Source: Neolewinella lacunae
GTDB taxonomy: Bacteria; Bacteroidota; Bacteroidia; Chitinophagales; Saprospiraceae
Assembly (NCBI RefSeq): GCF_014349155.1
Contig: NZ_JACSIT010000091.1
Span: 124,001 to 188,000 of the forward strand
Length of the DNA stretch: 64,000 nt
Direction: 5' to 3'
Shown here: positions 1 through 8,200 of the stretch, in pieces
How positions within the stretch are numbered: the stretch's first letter is position 1
Layout: each line of letters starts with the position of its first letter
Translations under genes and position numbers: made by a program
Notes under the pieces: generated by a model
Database searches by the model: none
Told to the model about the DNA's origin: nothing
The model's input: only the letters and a program-made list of their open reading frames with translations

Positions 1-137
1 GCGCAAAAAAAAGCGCAGGAATCAGCTGCTGCAATAGAAGGCACCCGTAACACTATTGAACAACACTTTTCCTACCCGGTGCAGCAACATCCCCTGTGCG
101 GTAGCTTATTCAATTCTTCACCACTAAATCAATCATT

Positions 138-1064
138 ATGCAAAGAATTCTCAAAAACCTCGAGACACTACCCTTCGTAGTTCAGCCTGCGGACTCAATC
201 CATCCCGTCATTTTCTCCCTCTACAACAAATGGATACCCAACTCCTCGAAAATCGATAAAGTGTATCAAGGGAGGGGGTACATCAATTTGGACGCGCGTA
301 CAGGAAGTGTTAAGGCCGAACTATTAACAGACATCGGTTTGAACAGTGTAAATGTTGTCCGAACCAAGACAGACTCCCACCTCTATTTCCATCTTTGGGA
401 GATGGTGTGGACCAATAAAGTCGAAAATCCTTTGTACCATGACGACTACATAAAGAGTGCGGTACAATCTGTCACCTGGGGTATTGGAGCCAGGGTGTTG
501 TTTACCTGCTGGGACATCAAAGGGGATGTCAACTTTAGCAGCCCCAAGGGAATCGCAGCCAGTGCGCACGTAAGCTACGCGCAAACCCATTTCGACGTCG
601 ACTTACTGGGTGCTGACCCTGCGGCGCTCAAAATCTTTGAGCCGCTGTTGATCAAATCCGGGAGTAAATTCAGCCTGGAAGAGCTGCCTTTATTGGAAAA
701 TGCGCAAAGAGACCTAGCCGCATATTTCAACAACAAAGAAGTCCAGGAAAGGCTCATACCTACCGTCATGAGTGTTGACGTGGACCTCGACCGCCTCCAC
801 TGGGGCAGAAAGGAATATACCGACTTTAAAGCGGTATTGACTGCCGAGTCTTATGCGATGGAGAGGGGCTCTAGAAATGAATCCTATCGGGAAGCGATGG
901 CTCTTTCAAATAGCGCCCCCAACCACTACCATAAAGCCAAGCTTTCTGGTGACCATTTGCTCGAAGTCTATAAAGAGTACTGGCACGCAGAGCATGAGGA
1001 TTCCAAGCCGGAAGACGAAGCACTAATGCAGGCATCCTGGGACCGTCTCAGCGTTGGCCGATAA
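138..1064 (+). CDS. Unrecognised protein, first gene of a four-gene unknown cluster
   Basis: A 308-residue protein that I do not recognise. There is no signal peptide, lipobox or membrane segment, so it is probably cytoplasmic. The middle (about residues 110-180) has an alternating beta-type pattern, with WGIGARVLF, then SAHVSYAQTHFDVDLLG, then a Pro/Leu-rich segment. The following gene shows a similar order (GSGFRLGV, then AALVELNQTTVF, then FPLFNL), and both have an I-P-x-V-x-S-V motif later, which suggests distant homology. The C-terminal 80 residues are charged and probably helical. The ATG follows a leader ending AAATCAATCATT, resembling the leader of the next gene. Base composition is less GC-rich than the rest of the window, which may mean transfer. 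Function unknown. Confidence 0.8.
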   Translation: MQRILKNLETLPFVVQPADSIHPVIFSLYNKWIPNSSKIDKVYQGRGYINLDARTGSVKAELLTDIGLNSVNVVRTKTDSHLYFHLWEMVWTNKVENPLYHDDYIKSAVQSVTWGIGARVLFTCWDIKGDVNFSSPKGIAASAHVSYAQTHFDVDLLGADPAALKIFEPLLIKSGSKFSLEELPLLENAQRDLAAYFNNKEVQERLIPTVMSVDVDLDRLHWGRKEYTDFKAVLTAESYAMERGSRNESYREAMALSNSAPNHYHKAKLSGDHLLEVYKEYWHAEHEDSKPEDEALMQASWDRLSVGR

Positions 1065-1095
1065 CATTAACATAAATCAAATCAATATCCGCATT

Positions 1096-1965
1096 ATGCA
1101 CAATTCCTACATCCCGCTGAATCCTGAAGTACAGGAAGGAGTGGACAGCTTTTCCAATTTCGACACCTCAGAGGTCGGAGCGCAAAGCATTAATCAATTG
1201 CTGAAACACTCTGCTTACGCTAAGGACGTCGCATCGTTATCCTGCGCCCAGATATCGGTGAATTACGTGGAGGGCAAAGTCTGGGGTGATCTCTTTACTA
1301 CCCCGCTCGAATTTAAAGGCAGCGCAGAGGTAGTTTGTTTTGTCATTGACGTCATGGTTTATGACAGCAAAGTTAAATTGATCCAGACGGAAGACATGAA
1401 CTACGTGCAGCGCATGGGGAGTGGTTTCCGGCTGGGAGTAGCTGCCGGGGACGCCAAGGTGAAATTGACCGCTGACATCCAACAGATTGCGGCGTTGGTG
1501 GAACTAAACCAAACTACGGTATTTATGGAAAGCAAGATCTTCGGGATCAAGACCCATAAAATGGACTTTCAGAAGTTCCCGCTTTTCAACCTCACTTCCA
1601 ACGACTTCGCCTCGATCCACAAACACATCGGCATCACGGCTGCCAACCTTACGGATTTTATCGTAGAACATCCAGAAGAGCTAGTACCGCAGCCCGTTGG
1701 CCAGTCCATCCTCGGTGGGCCGAGCTACAGCACCTTCAACATGGTGTGGTCCCACCACTTTGCCCTGGAAGGCATCACCAACGGGCGATCAATAAAGAAG
1801 CAGCTTGAGCATATCAATTACCATCACCCGAAAATATACCAGCAAAACCTGCTTATCCCCATTGTGACCTCCGTTTACCAGGAATTTGGCTGTAAGGACA
1901 CTGATTCCTACCCTACCTGGGAAAACAAGGACACCGCTTACCATATTTTGCAAAAAGGCAAATAA
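1096..1965 (+). CDS. Unrecognised protein, second gene of the unknown cluster
   Basis: A 289-residue protein if it starts at the ATG at 1096. The open frame extends back to a TTG at 1054 overlapping the previous gene, but the 1096 ATG is preceded by an A/T-rich leader (AAATCAAATCAATATCC) like that of the first gene, so I prefer it. No signal peptide or transmembrane helix is visible. The central part (GSGFRLGV, VELNQTTVFMESKIFGI, FPLFNLTSNDF) has a beta-rich pattern arranged like the preceding gene, and IPIVTSVYQEF near the C-terminus corresponds to IPTVMSVDVDL there. The two are probably distant paralogues acting together (inference). Only 18 bases separate it from the next gene, so an operon is likely. 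Function unknown. Confidence 0.78.
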   Translation: MHNSYIPLNPEVQEGVDSFSNFDTSEVGAQSINQLLKHSAYAKDVASLSCAQISVNYVEGKVWGDLFTTPLEFKGSAEVVCFVIDVMVYDSKVKLIQTEDMNYVQRMGSGFRLGVAAGDAKVKLTADIQQIAALVELNQTTVFMESKIFGIKTHKMDFQKFPLFNLTSNDFASIHKHIGITAANLTDFIVEHPEELVPQPVGQSILGGPSYSTFNMVWSHHFALEGITNGRSIKKQLEHINYHHPKIYQQNLLIPIVTSVYQEFGCKDTDSYPTWENKDTAYHILQKGK

Positions 1966-1983
1966 CTCCTCAAATCATCAACC

Positions 1984-2484
1984 ATGCCATTCCCAAACCC
2001 AGGCCAGACAATTGGCCGCGTTCCATATACCGATCGAGAAGCCTTCCTCTATGGACTTGCCACCCATTCAATGGTGGGAGAAGCACTATTCTGGTATGCA
2101 AAAATAGACTACCACCAAAAACCTACTTACGAAAAAGCACAGGCCATAAAGAAAGTATTCACTGATATTATCGACATTAATATCACAGAAACCGCCAGAA
2201 AAGACTTTCTTTTCACCCTTACCATATGGGACAGCTTCAGGCAAGGAAAGCTAAGCCTTAGGCCCAGTGAACGAAGGGCCCTGGCCGATTCCGCCCTTGA
2301 CCCTTTGATAAATTCTTTAGTCAACGGGCAATTGTACCTTGAGGCGGAAATACCACGTATCTGCTTTATTCAGGTAACGCTACCTTGGAAATCCAGCAGC
2401 ATTAAAACGTCTTCCTCCGAAGGACAAACCAAGAAATTGGCCCAATCCCTGCCAATTTTAAAAGCAGCTGATATTGTGATTTAA
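1984..2484 (+). CDS. RGS-like helical protein, paralogue A
   Basis: A 166-residue, predominantly helical protein. Residues about 30-75 (GEALFWYAKIDY, PTYEKAQAIKKVFTDIIDIN) resemble the core of the eukaryotic RGS domain (regulator of G-protein signalling): an E-x-x-x-F-W-x-A-x-x-D-Y/F helix, then K-A-x-x-I-x-x-x-F, then a short segment ending in I-N. The next gene is a clear paralogue: both begin MPF-NP-QT, share PY-DR--FL--LAT and end with LPWKSSSIK. It lies 18 bases downstream of the previous gene and is probably co-transcribed with it. There is no secretion signal. The RGS resemblance is by eye from pattern only; it could be a convergent helical bundle. No known substrate or partner. Confidence 0.75.
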   Translation: MPFPNPGQTIGRVPYTDREAFLYGLATHSMVGEALFWYAKIDYHQKPTYEKAQAIKKVFTDIIDINITETARKDFLFTLTIWDSFRQGKLSLRPSERRALADSALDPLINSLVNGQLYLEAEIPRICFIQVTLPWKSSSIKTSSSEGQTKKLAQSLPILKAADIVI

Positions 2485-2559
2485 TTGACATAAACAAAAT
2501 TGCACCAATACTGAACGCGGATCGCGCTTCACTTCTCAAAACAGTAAAATTACAATACC

Positions 2560-3057
2560 ATGCCTTTCATCAATCCTCGTCAAACCGCCGGAGCAATCCC
2601 TTACAACGATCGAAAAGATTTTTTACTAAAGCTCGCCACATGGTCCACTGGAGAAGAGTTACTATTCTGGCTTGCAAGAATAGATTACGAAAACCAGCCG
2701 ACTTATCAAAAGGCGCTTGCAATACAGGATGTCTTCATAACTATGTTAGACATGAATTTGAACGAACAAACTAAAATAGATCTTCACAATTCCATATTTT
2801 TATGGAAACAATTTCTAGACAGAAAAATGAGCCTGACGCCCACCCAGCGCCGAGAACTGACTTTGTCGGTAACCAAAATAATTCTCCTTGGAATTGTCAA
2901 TGGCGGCATCCGCCCCGAAGATGAAATCTCTTCCGTTTTCATCGACAAAAACCTTCCATGGAAATCTTCTAGCATCAAGGACTTTCCAGGCAAAGGCGAA
3001 ATGGAAAAAATGAAGATAGCTATTAGCTGTTTAAATAAAGCTGGAATAAGCATTTGA
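2560..3057 (+). CDS. RGS-like helical protein, paralogue B
   Basis: A 165-residue paralogue of the preceding gene with the same architecture: MPFINPRQTAG start, a helix with EELLFWLARIDYENQPTYQ, then KALAIQDVFITMLDMNL, a second helical part with SLTPTQRRELTLSV, and the conserved C-terminal LPWKSSSIK. The helix pattern E-E-L-L-F-W-L-A-x-x-D-Y followed by A-x-x-I-x-x-x-F-I and N-L is closer to the RGS consensus than in paralogue A. The 75-base gap before it is A/T-rich and could hold its own promoter, although I see no clear TAnnTTTG box. Duplication followed by divergence at nearly every third residue indicates both copies are kept under selection. Function unknown. Confidence 0.75.
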   Translation: MPFINPRQTAGAIPYNDRKDFLLKLATWSTGEELLFWLARIDYENQPTYQKALAIQDVFITMLDMNLNEQTKIDLHNSIFLWKQFLDRKMSLTPTQRRELTLSVTKIILLGIVNGGIRPEDEISSVFIDKNLPWKSSSIKDFPGKGEMEKMKIAISCLNKAGISI

Positions 3058-3163
3058 AACTCCACCATTATCATCACCCCCCTCCTCAGGTCCGATGGAA
3101 CATTTTTTTCTTATCCAGTAAAATGATGCAGTAAGCTGTCGAACGCAGCAGCTAATCCAGTGC

Positions 3164-3252
3164 GGCAGCCTATCCGGTGCGGCAGCTCATTAGCTGCGCT
3201 GCTGCCTACGGCGGTCACCCATTCGATCATTCACTCATTCAATCCCCCCCCC
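3164..3252. repeat. Dispersed 3'-end repeat, copy 1
   Basis: Contains GCAGCTCATTAGCTGCG, then GCTGCTGCCTACGGCGGTC, then three CATTC-type units. Near-identical blocks occur at about 11745-11820 and, shortened, at 16847-16910. Each runs into the stop end of a minus-strand gene, here the response regulator at 3253. Confidence 0.8.
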
Positions 3253-3936
3253 TCACTCCACAAATTTATACCCCACCCCCCGCACACTCAAAAAATGCAC
3301 CGGCGTACGCGGGTCTTCTTCAAAATACTTGCGGAAAGAAAGAATAAAATTATCGATCGTGCGGGTACTCGGGTATACGTCATATCCCCAGACCGATTGC
3401 AAAATGTGCTGCCGGCTCACCACCTCGCCGCGGCGGTCGGTGAGTAATTTCAGGAGCATCGCTTCCTTTTTCGTCAGCGTAAATTCGCCCTGGTTGCCCA
3501 CTGCTTCGTAGGTGGCAAAATTGATTTTATTGCCGCCAAAGGTGTAGAGATCGGGCTGCACGTCGGGGTTTTTGCTCGTCCGCTCAATGAGGCGGCGCAC
3601 GCGCAAGAGCAGCTCTTCAAACACGAAAGGCTTGGTCAGGTAATCGTCCGCCCCTTTTTTGAGGCCCTGGATGCGGTCCTGCGCCTGGTCCTTGGCCGTC
3701 AGAAAAATGATCGGCGTCTCGCGGTCCGTCAGGCGAATCTGTTCCACCACCTGGAATCCGTCCACCTCGGGCAGCATGACGTCCACGACCATCACGTCAA
3801 AATGTTGTTCCTGGCTGTGCTTCAGGGCTTTGCGGCCATTTTCGGCCGTCACCACCTCAAAGCCGTCCAGCTCCAGGTTCAATTTCACGGTTTCGCGGAT
3901 GTTCTCTTCATCCTCCACCAGCAGTACACGCAGCAT
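3253..3936 (-). CDS. OmpR/PhoB-family response regulator
   Basis: A 227-residue two-domain response regulator. The N-terminal receiver domain (1-120) has the acidic pair VEDEEN, the phospho-acceptor aspartate in VVDVMLPEVDGF (about residue 52), the switch threonine in IIFLTAKD and the conserved lysine in YLTKPF. The C-terminal winged-helix DNA-binding domain (about 130-227) ends with the typical RTIDNFILSFRKYFEEDP and VRGVGYKF. It is phosphorylated by a sensor kinase and binds DNA as a dimer. No kinase is adjacent, so it is an orphan here; the kinase at 38.6-39.8 kb is a candidate partner only by exclusion. The dispersed repeat at 3164-3252 abuts its 3' end. Confidence 0.93.
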   Translation of the reverse strand: MLRVLLVEDEENIRETVKLNLELDGFEVVTAENGRKALKHSQEQHFDVMVVDVMLPEVDGFQVVEQIRLTDRETPIIFLTAKDQAQDRIQGLKKGADDYLTKPFVFEELLLRVRRLIERTSKNPDVQPDLYTFGGNKINFATYEAVGNQGEFTLTKKEAMLLKLLTDRRGEVVSRQHILQSVWGYDVYPSTRTIDNFILSFRKYFEEDPRTPVHFLSVRGVGYKFVE

Positions 3937-4024
3937 ATTCCTTCACGTTGGTCTTTTACGCTACATTTTTGGGGGCCGCTTGGTTGCGGGTTGGCTCGAT
4001 TTGTGACGCACAACTGTTTTTTCC

Positions 4025-4042
4025 GGGCGCGGCCGCAGGTGC
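4025..4042 (+). repeat. Core repeat GGGCGCGGCCGCAGGTGC
   Basis: Exact 18-base core in the divergent space between the response regulator and the SDR gene, followed by CCGGAACGGACAAGGAGC. The GGACAAGGAGC part recurs after the copy at 61342. Confidence 0.85.
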
Positions 4043-4111
4043 CCGGAACGGACAAGGAGCGGGGAAAGTCCCGCCCGAAAACCAAAAGCACCCCGATGCC
4101 GTTAGGCCCCC

Positions 4112-4801
4112 ATGGCAAACTATCTCATCGTCGGGGGCAGCTCAGGAATCGGGCGGGCCCTCGTTGACCAACTCCTCGCCGCCGGGCACTCCATCACCGT
4201 TTGGGCCCGCGAACGCCGCGACCTCCCCGGCACCGTCACTTTCCACGCCTACGACGTCACCGCCGACGAAGACCCCGCCAAGGACATCATCCCCGCGGAG
4301 CTCGCCGGACTGGCCTACTGCCCCGGCAGCATCGAACTGAAGTCGTTCCGCAGCCTCAGGCCCGCCGCCTTCCGCGAAGCTTTCGAGCTCAACGTCGTTG
4401 GGGCCGTCCGCTGCCTCCAGGCCGTCGAACGCCCACTCAAGCAATACCCTGGCCAGGCTTCCGTCGTCCTCTTTTCCACCGTGGCCGTCCAGCGGGGCAT
4501 GCCCTTCCACGCCGGTGTCGCCGCCGCCAAAGGTGCCGTCGAAGGCCTCACCCGCAGCCTCGCCGCCGAGTACGCCCCGGCCATCCGCGTCAACGCCATC
4601 GCCCCCTCCCTCACCGCTACCCCCCTGGCCGAAAAACTCATCGCCACCGACGAAAAACGCCAGGCCAGCGCCGAACGCCACCCCCTCAAACGCATCGCCG
4701 AACCCCAGGAAATTGCCGCCATGGCCGCCTTCCTGCTCAGCGACCACGCCGCCTTCATGACCGGGCAAATCGTGGGAATGGATGGTGGGCTGGGTGCCTG
4801 A
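4112..4801 (+). CDS. Short-chain dehydrogenase/reductase lacking the usual catalytic tyrosine
   Basis: A 229-residue Rossmann-fold SDR. The cofactor loop GGSSGIG is near the N-terminus, ASVVLFSTVAV carries the catalytic serine, and N-V-V-G-A corresponds to the structural asparagine. The C-terminus (MTGQIVGMDGGLGA) matches the enoyl-reductase-like SDR branch. In the active-site helix the expected Y-x-x-x-K reads V-A-A-A-K (HAGVAAAKGAVEGL), so the lysine is present and the tyrosine is not. It may use the nearby histidine, act on an unusual substrate, or be non-catalytic (inference). It is divergent from the response regulator and stands alone. The codons are extremely GC-rich at position three. 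Confidence 0.9.
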   Translation: MANYLIVGGSSGIGRALVDQLLAAGHSITVWARERRDLPGTVTFHAYDVTADEDPAKDIIPAELAGLAYCPGSIELKSFRSLRPAAFREAFELNVVGAVRCLQAVERPLKQYPGQASVVLFSTVAVQRGMPFHAGVAAAKGAVEGLTRSLAAEYAPAIRVNAIAPSLTATPLAEKLIATDEKRQASAERHPLKRIAEPQEIAAMAAFLLSDHAAFMTGQIVGMDGGLGA

Positions 4802-5021
4802 GGCCCGCCCTGGTTGAGCCGTTGTACGGCGAAGTGGCAGACGGGCCAAAATCCAGGTAAGCACCCTCAAAAAGGGAAGCAGTCGCCGTACAACGGCTCC
4901 ACCATTGCCTAAAGCCCTAGGCTACCCCGAGCACTCTCCTCGTCAAAAACCCCAAAACCTCCCGCGAAGCAAATTTTAAATGTTGAATGTTGAATTGTAA
5001 ATGTTAAATTCAACTTCCCCT
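4802..5021. repeat. Intergenic region with inverted repeat of GAGCCGTTGTACGGCGA
   Basis: The 17-base sequence GAGCCGTTGTACGGCGA (4816-4832) recurs exactly inverted at 4883-4899, making an 84-base stem-loop downstream of the SDR gene. A one-mismatch copy (GAGCCGTTATACGGCGA) is at 8909-8925. It is followed by an A/T-rich stretch with repeated TGTTGAAT and TGTAAATG words (4970-5012). No gene is seen. Confidence 0.75.
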
Positions 5022-5039
5022 GCACCTGCGTCCGCGCCC
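5022..5039 (-). repeat. Core repeat, inverted, variant with CGTCCG
   Basis: GCACCTGCGTCCGCGCCC, one base from the consensus. Read on the minus strand, it is followed by the common AGGGGAAG tail. The rest of the gap to 5228 holds nothing I can assign. Confidence 0.8.
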
Positions 5040-5228
5040 CAAAATGCCGCTCAGCAGGCAATTTTCCACATTCGTGCCGCAGAAAAAGCACCCGCAGATA
5101 ACCAATGCGCAGAGAAACCGTTACATTAGGGCGCGCCGTACCTTAGGGCGCGTTGGGCGTTTGCCGGGCCTTGGGTATTGCACTACCGCCGTGGCCCGCC
5201 CCCGCCCCGAGCTAAATCTTCCTGCCAC

Positions 5229-8200
5229 ATGCGCTTATCCCTCTACCTGCTTTGCACGCTGTTTGCCACCACCCTGGCCGCCCAAACTTCCCAGGTGGAG
5301 TTCGGCAAAAACCGCGTGCAGTACCACAAGGATTTTGAAGACTGGGAGAAGTACGAGTCCGATAATTTCATCACCTACTGGTACGGCGAGGGCCGCAACC
5401 TCGGGCAGTCTGTCGTGCAGATGGCCGAATACGACTTCGGCTACATCCAAAAGATGCTGGAGCACCGCATGAACGAGAAAGTCCAGCTCATCGTCTACCG
5501 CGACGTTACCGACCTCAAGCAGAGCAACATCGGCAGCGAGGAGGTTTTTACCCTGCCCGGCAGCCAGAACCTGGGGCGCAGCACCAGCTACATCTCCGCC
5601 ACCCAGGCCAAATTCCTCGGCAATAAGGCTTTCGTGTACTACAACGGAGACCACGGCGACCTCCGCCGCCAGGTCCGCGAAGCCATGGCCAGCGTCTACA
5701 TTGAGCAGATGCTCTACGGCAGCTCCGTGCAGGAGGTCGTCCAGAATGCCGTCTTGCTCAACCTCCCCCCCTGGTTCAAAAGCGGCCTGATCAGCTACCT
5801 GGGCGAAGACTGGAACACGGAAAAAGACGACCAGCTGCGGCAGCTGCTGCAGAGCGGCGACTACGACAATTTCCGCGACCTGGCCACCGATTATCCCGTG
5901 TTGGCCGGACATTCCTTCTGGTATTACGTCGCCCAGAATTTCGGCAAGCCCACTGTCTCCAACCTCCTCTACCTCACGCGCATCAACCGCTCGGTGGAAA
6001 ACGGTTTCCTCTACGTACTCGGCAGCAACTACGACAACATCCTCTTCAACTGGATGGAGTACTACCGCACCCGCTACAACGAAGATACGGGAGACCGGCA
6101 AATGCCCGCCAGCACCGAAGTCCCCCTCAAAAACAAGCGCCACCTGCCCATCACCAGCCTGAAGGTGAGCCCCGATGGCACCCAGGTGGCCTACGTGCTC
6201 AACGAAATCGGCCGCTACAAGGTCTTCCTGCAATCCCTCACCACCGGCGAACGCACCCTGGTCCATAAGGGTGGCCAGCGCAATCTTTTGCAGGCCACCG
6301 ACTACAATTACCCCCTGCTCGACTTCTCGCCCACCAACCAGGAGCTGGCCATCCTCTACGAATACCGCGACCGCCCCCGCCTGATGCAGTACGACCTGAA
6401 GACGGGCAAGGACGTTACGAAAGACCTCGACATCACCCTCGACCGCGTCTTTTCCATGGCCTACGTCGACCCCGGCACCATGATCATGACGGCCAGCGCC
6501 TTCGGCTTTACCGATCTCTACACCTACTTCCCCGCCAACCGCGCGTCCATCAAGATCACCAATGATTTTTGGGACGACCTCGATGCCATGCCCGTCAACG
6601 TCGAAGGCCGCCGCGGCGTAGTCTTCGCCAGTAACCGCCGCACCATCGAACTGAAAAAAGAAGGCCTCGATACCATTCTGCCCATCGGCGATTACGACCT
6701 GTTCTACTACGACCTGGAGAACCGGCCGGGCGAACTCGTCCAGATCACCGATACTCCGCTGGCCGACGAGCGCAACCCGGTTGCCATCGACGGTACCCAC
6801 TTCAGCTACCTCAGCGACGCGAGTGGCATTTTTGACCGCTACCAGGCCCACCTGGAAGAATTCATCCACCACTACGAACAGACGATCTACCTCAGCGACG
6901 GCAGCGAAATCACCCTTCACGCCGATAGCACCCTGCAAACGCTGGATACGACCCTGATTGATTCCGTCGTCGTTTTCCCCGTCATCAAGGAACGCGCCGT
7001 GGTGGAGGCTGTGACCAATTACCGCGGCAACATCCTGCTGCAAGACGCCAGCGAAAAGACCAACTTCGGGGTGGAATTACTGCTGGCAGACGATGGCCAG
7101 GCCTTCCGCACTTTCCAGTTTGACACCACGCGGAACCTGCCCCTGGCCCCCACCGCTTTCCGCCGTAACAGCTACCAGGCTGCGGGCCAGGCCGTTCCCG
7201 CCTTCACCAGCCCCGGCGAACAAAATCCCCTCGGCAACCTCATTGCCCCTAACACTACCAACCCCACTACGCCCAACAGCAACCTCAGCAATGAGGCCTT
7301 TCTTTTTCAGACCCGCTTCAAGGATTTTGTCGATCCCCCCGCGCCACCCACGCCCGATACCACCGACCCCAACATCCTGCTCCGCGACCCCACCACCCAG
7401 GAAAGGCCCACGGCACCCGCTCGTCCGGACAGCACCGGCACCCGCCCCAACCTGACGGTCATCAGCCCCTCCCTCAACGACCCGAAGCGCCCCCGGCCCA
7501 CCAATAAACTCCTGCGCGGCGAGCGGACGATGAGTGAACTCAACCGCATCTACCGCTTCAACCGGGGCCTCATTACGCCCTACCGCCTCACCTTCCGGGT
7601 CAATTACTTCAAAACCGAAGCCGATAATGCTCCGCTCTTCGCCGGACTCAACAGCTTCAGCGCCAACCCCAATGGCTTCACCCAGCAGCCCCTGGGCATC
7701 CTCTTTAAGGGCAATATCATCGACCTCTTCGAAGACTACAGCATCACCGGCGGCGTGCGCATCCCGACGAGTTTCAACGGGACGGAATACTTCGCCACCT
7801 TCGAAGACCGCAAGCACCGGCTGGACCGCATCTTCTCCGTCTACCGCCGCAACCGCCGCCTGGAAAATGGCTTCTTCAATCCCTTCGGCCCCAGCCAGCC
7901 CCGCCTGGTCGAAGAAAATACCCTGCTGGCCCAGTACGGCGTCCGCTATCCCCTCGACGTCTTCCGCTCCCTGCGGGCTACGGCCACTCTCCGCCGCGAC
8001 CGGGTCCAGACGCTGCCCACCGAGCTGGCCGCCCTCCAGACGGCACCCGCTACGGAGGCCCGCATCGGCGCCCGCCTGGAGTATGTTTTCGATAATACCC
8101 TCGATCTGGCCACCAACCTCCGCATGGGCACCCGCTACAAGGTGTTCGTGGATTTTTACAAGAGTTTCGACATCAGCCTGGGCGATAACACCCAGGAAAC

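Noticed and set aside
1-180. Open frame from the window edge to a stop at 178-180 (starts AQKKAQESAAAIEGTRN)
   Set aside because: It could be the end of an upstream gene, but another frame also ends plausibly at about 36 after a basic run, and the last part overlaps the first unknown gene. The edge prevents a decision.
5235-7043. Long minus-strand open frame of 602 codons
   Set aside because: It is an antisense shadow of the TolB/BamA-like gene, caused by high third-position GC; composition is Val/Gly/Glu-biased with no recognisable domain.
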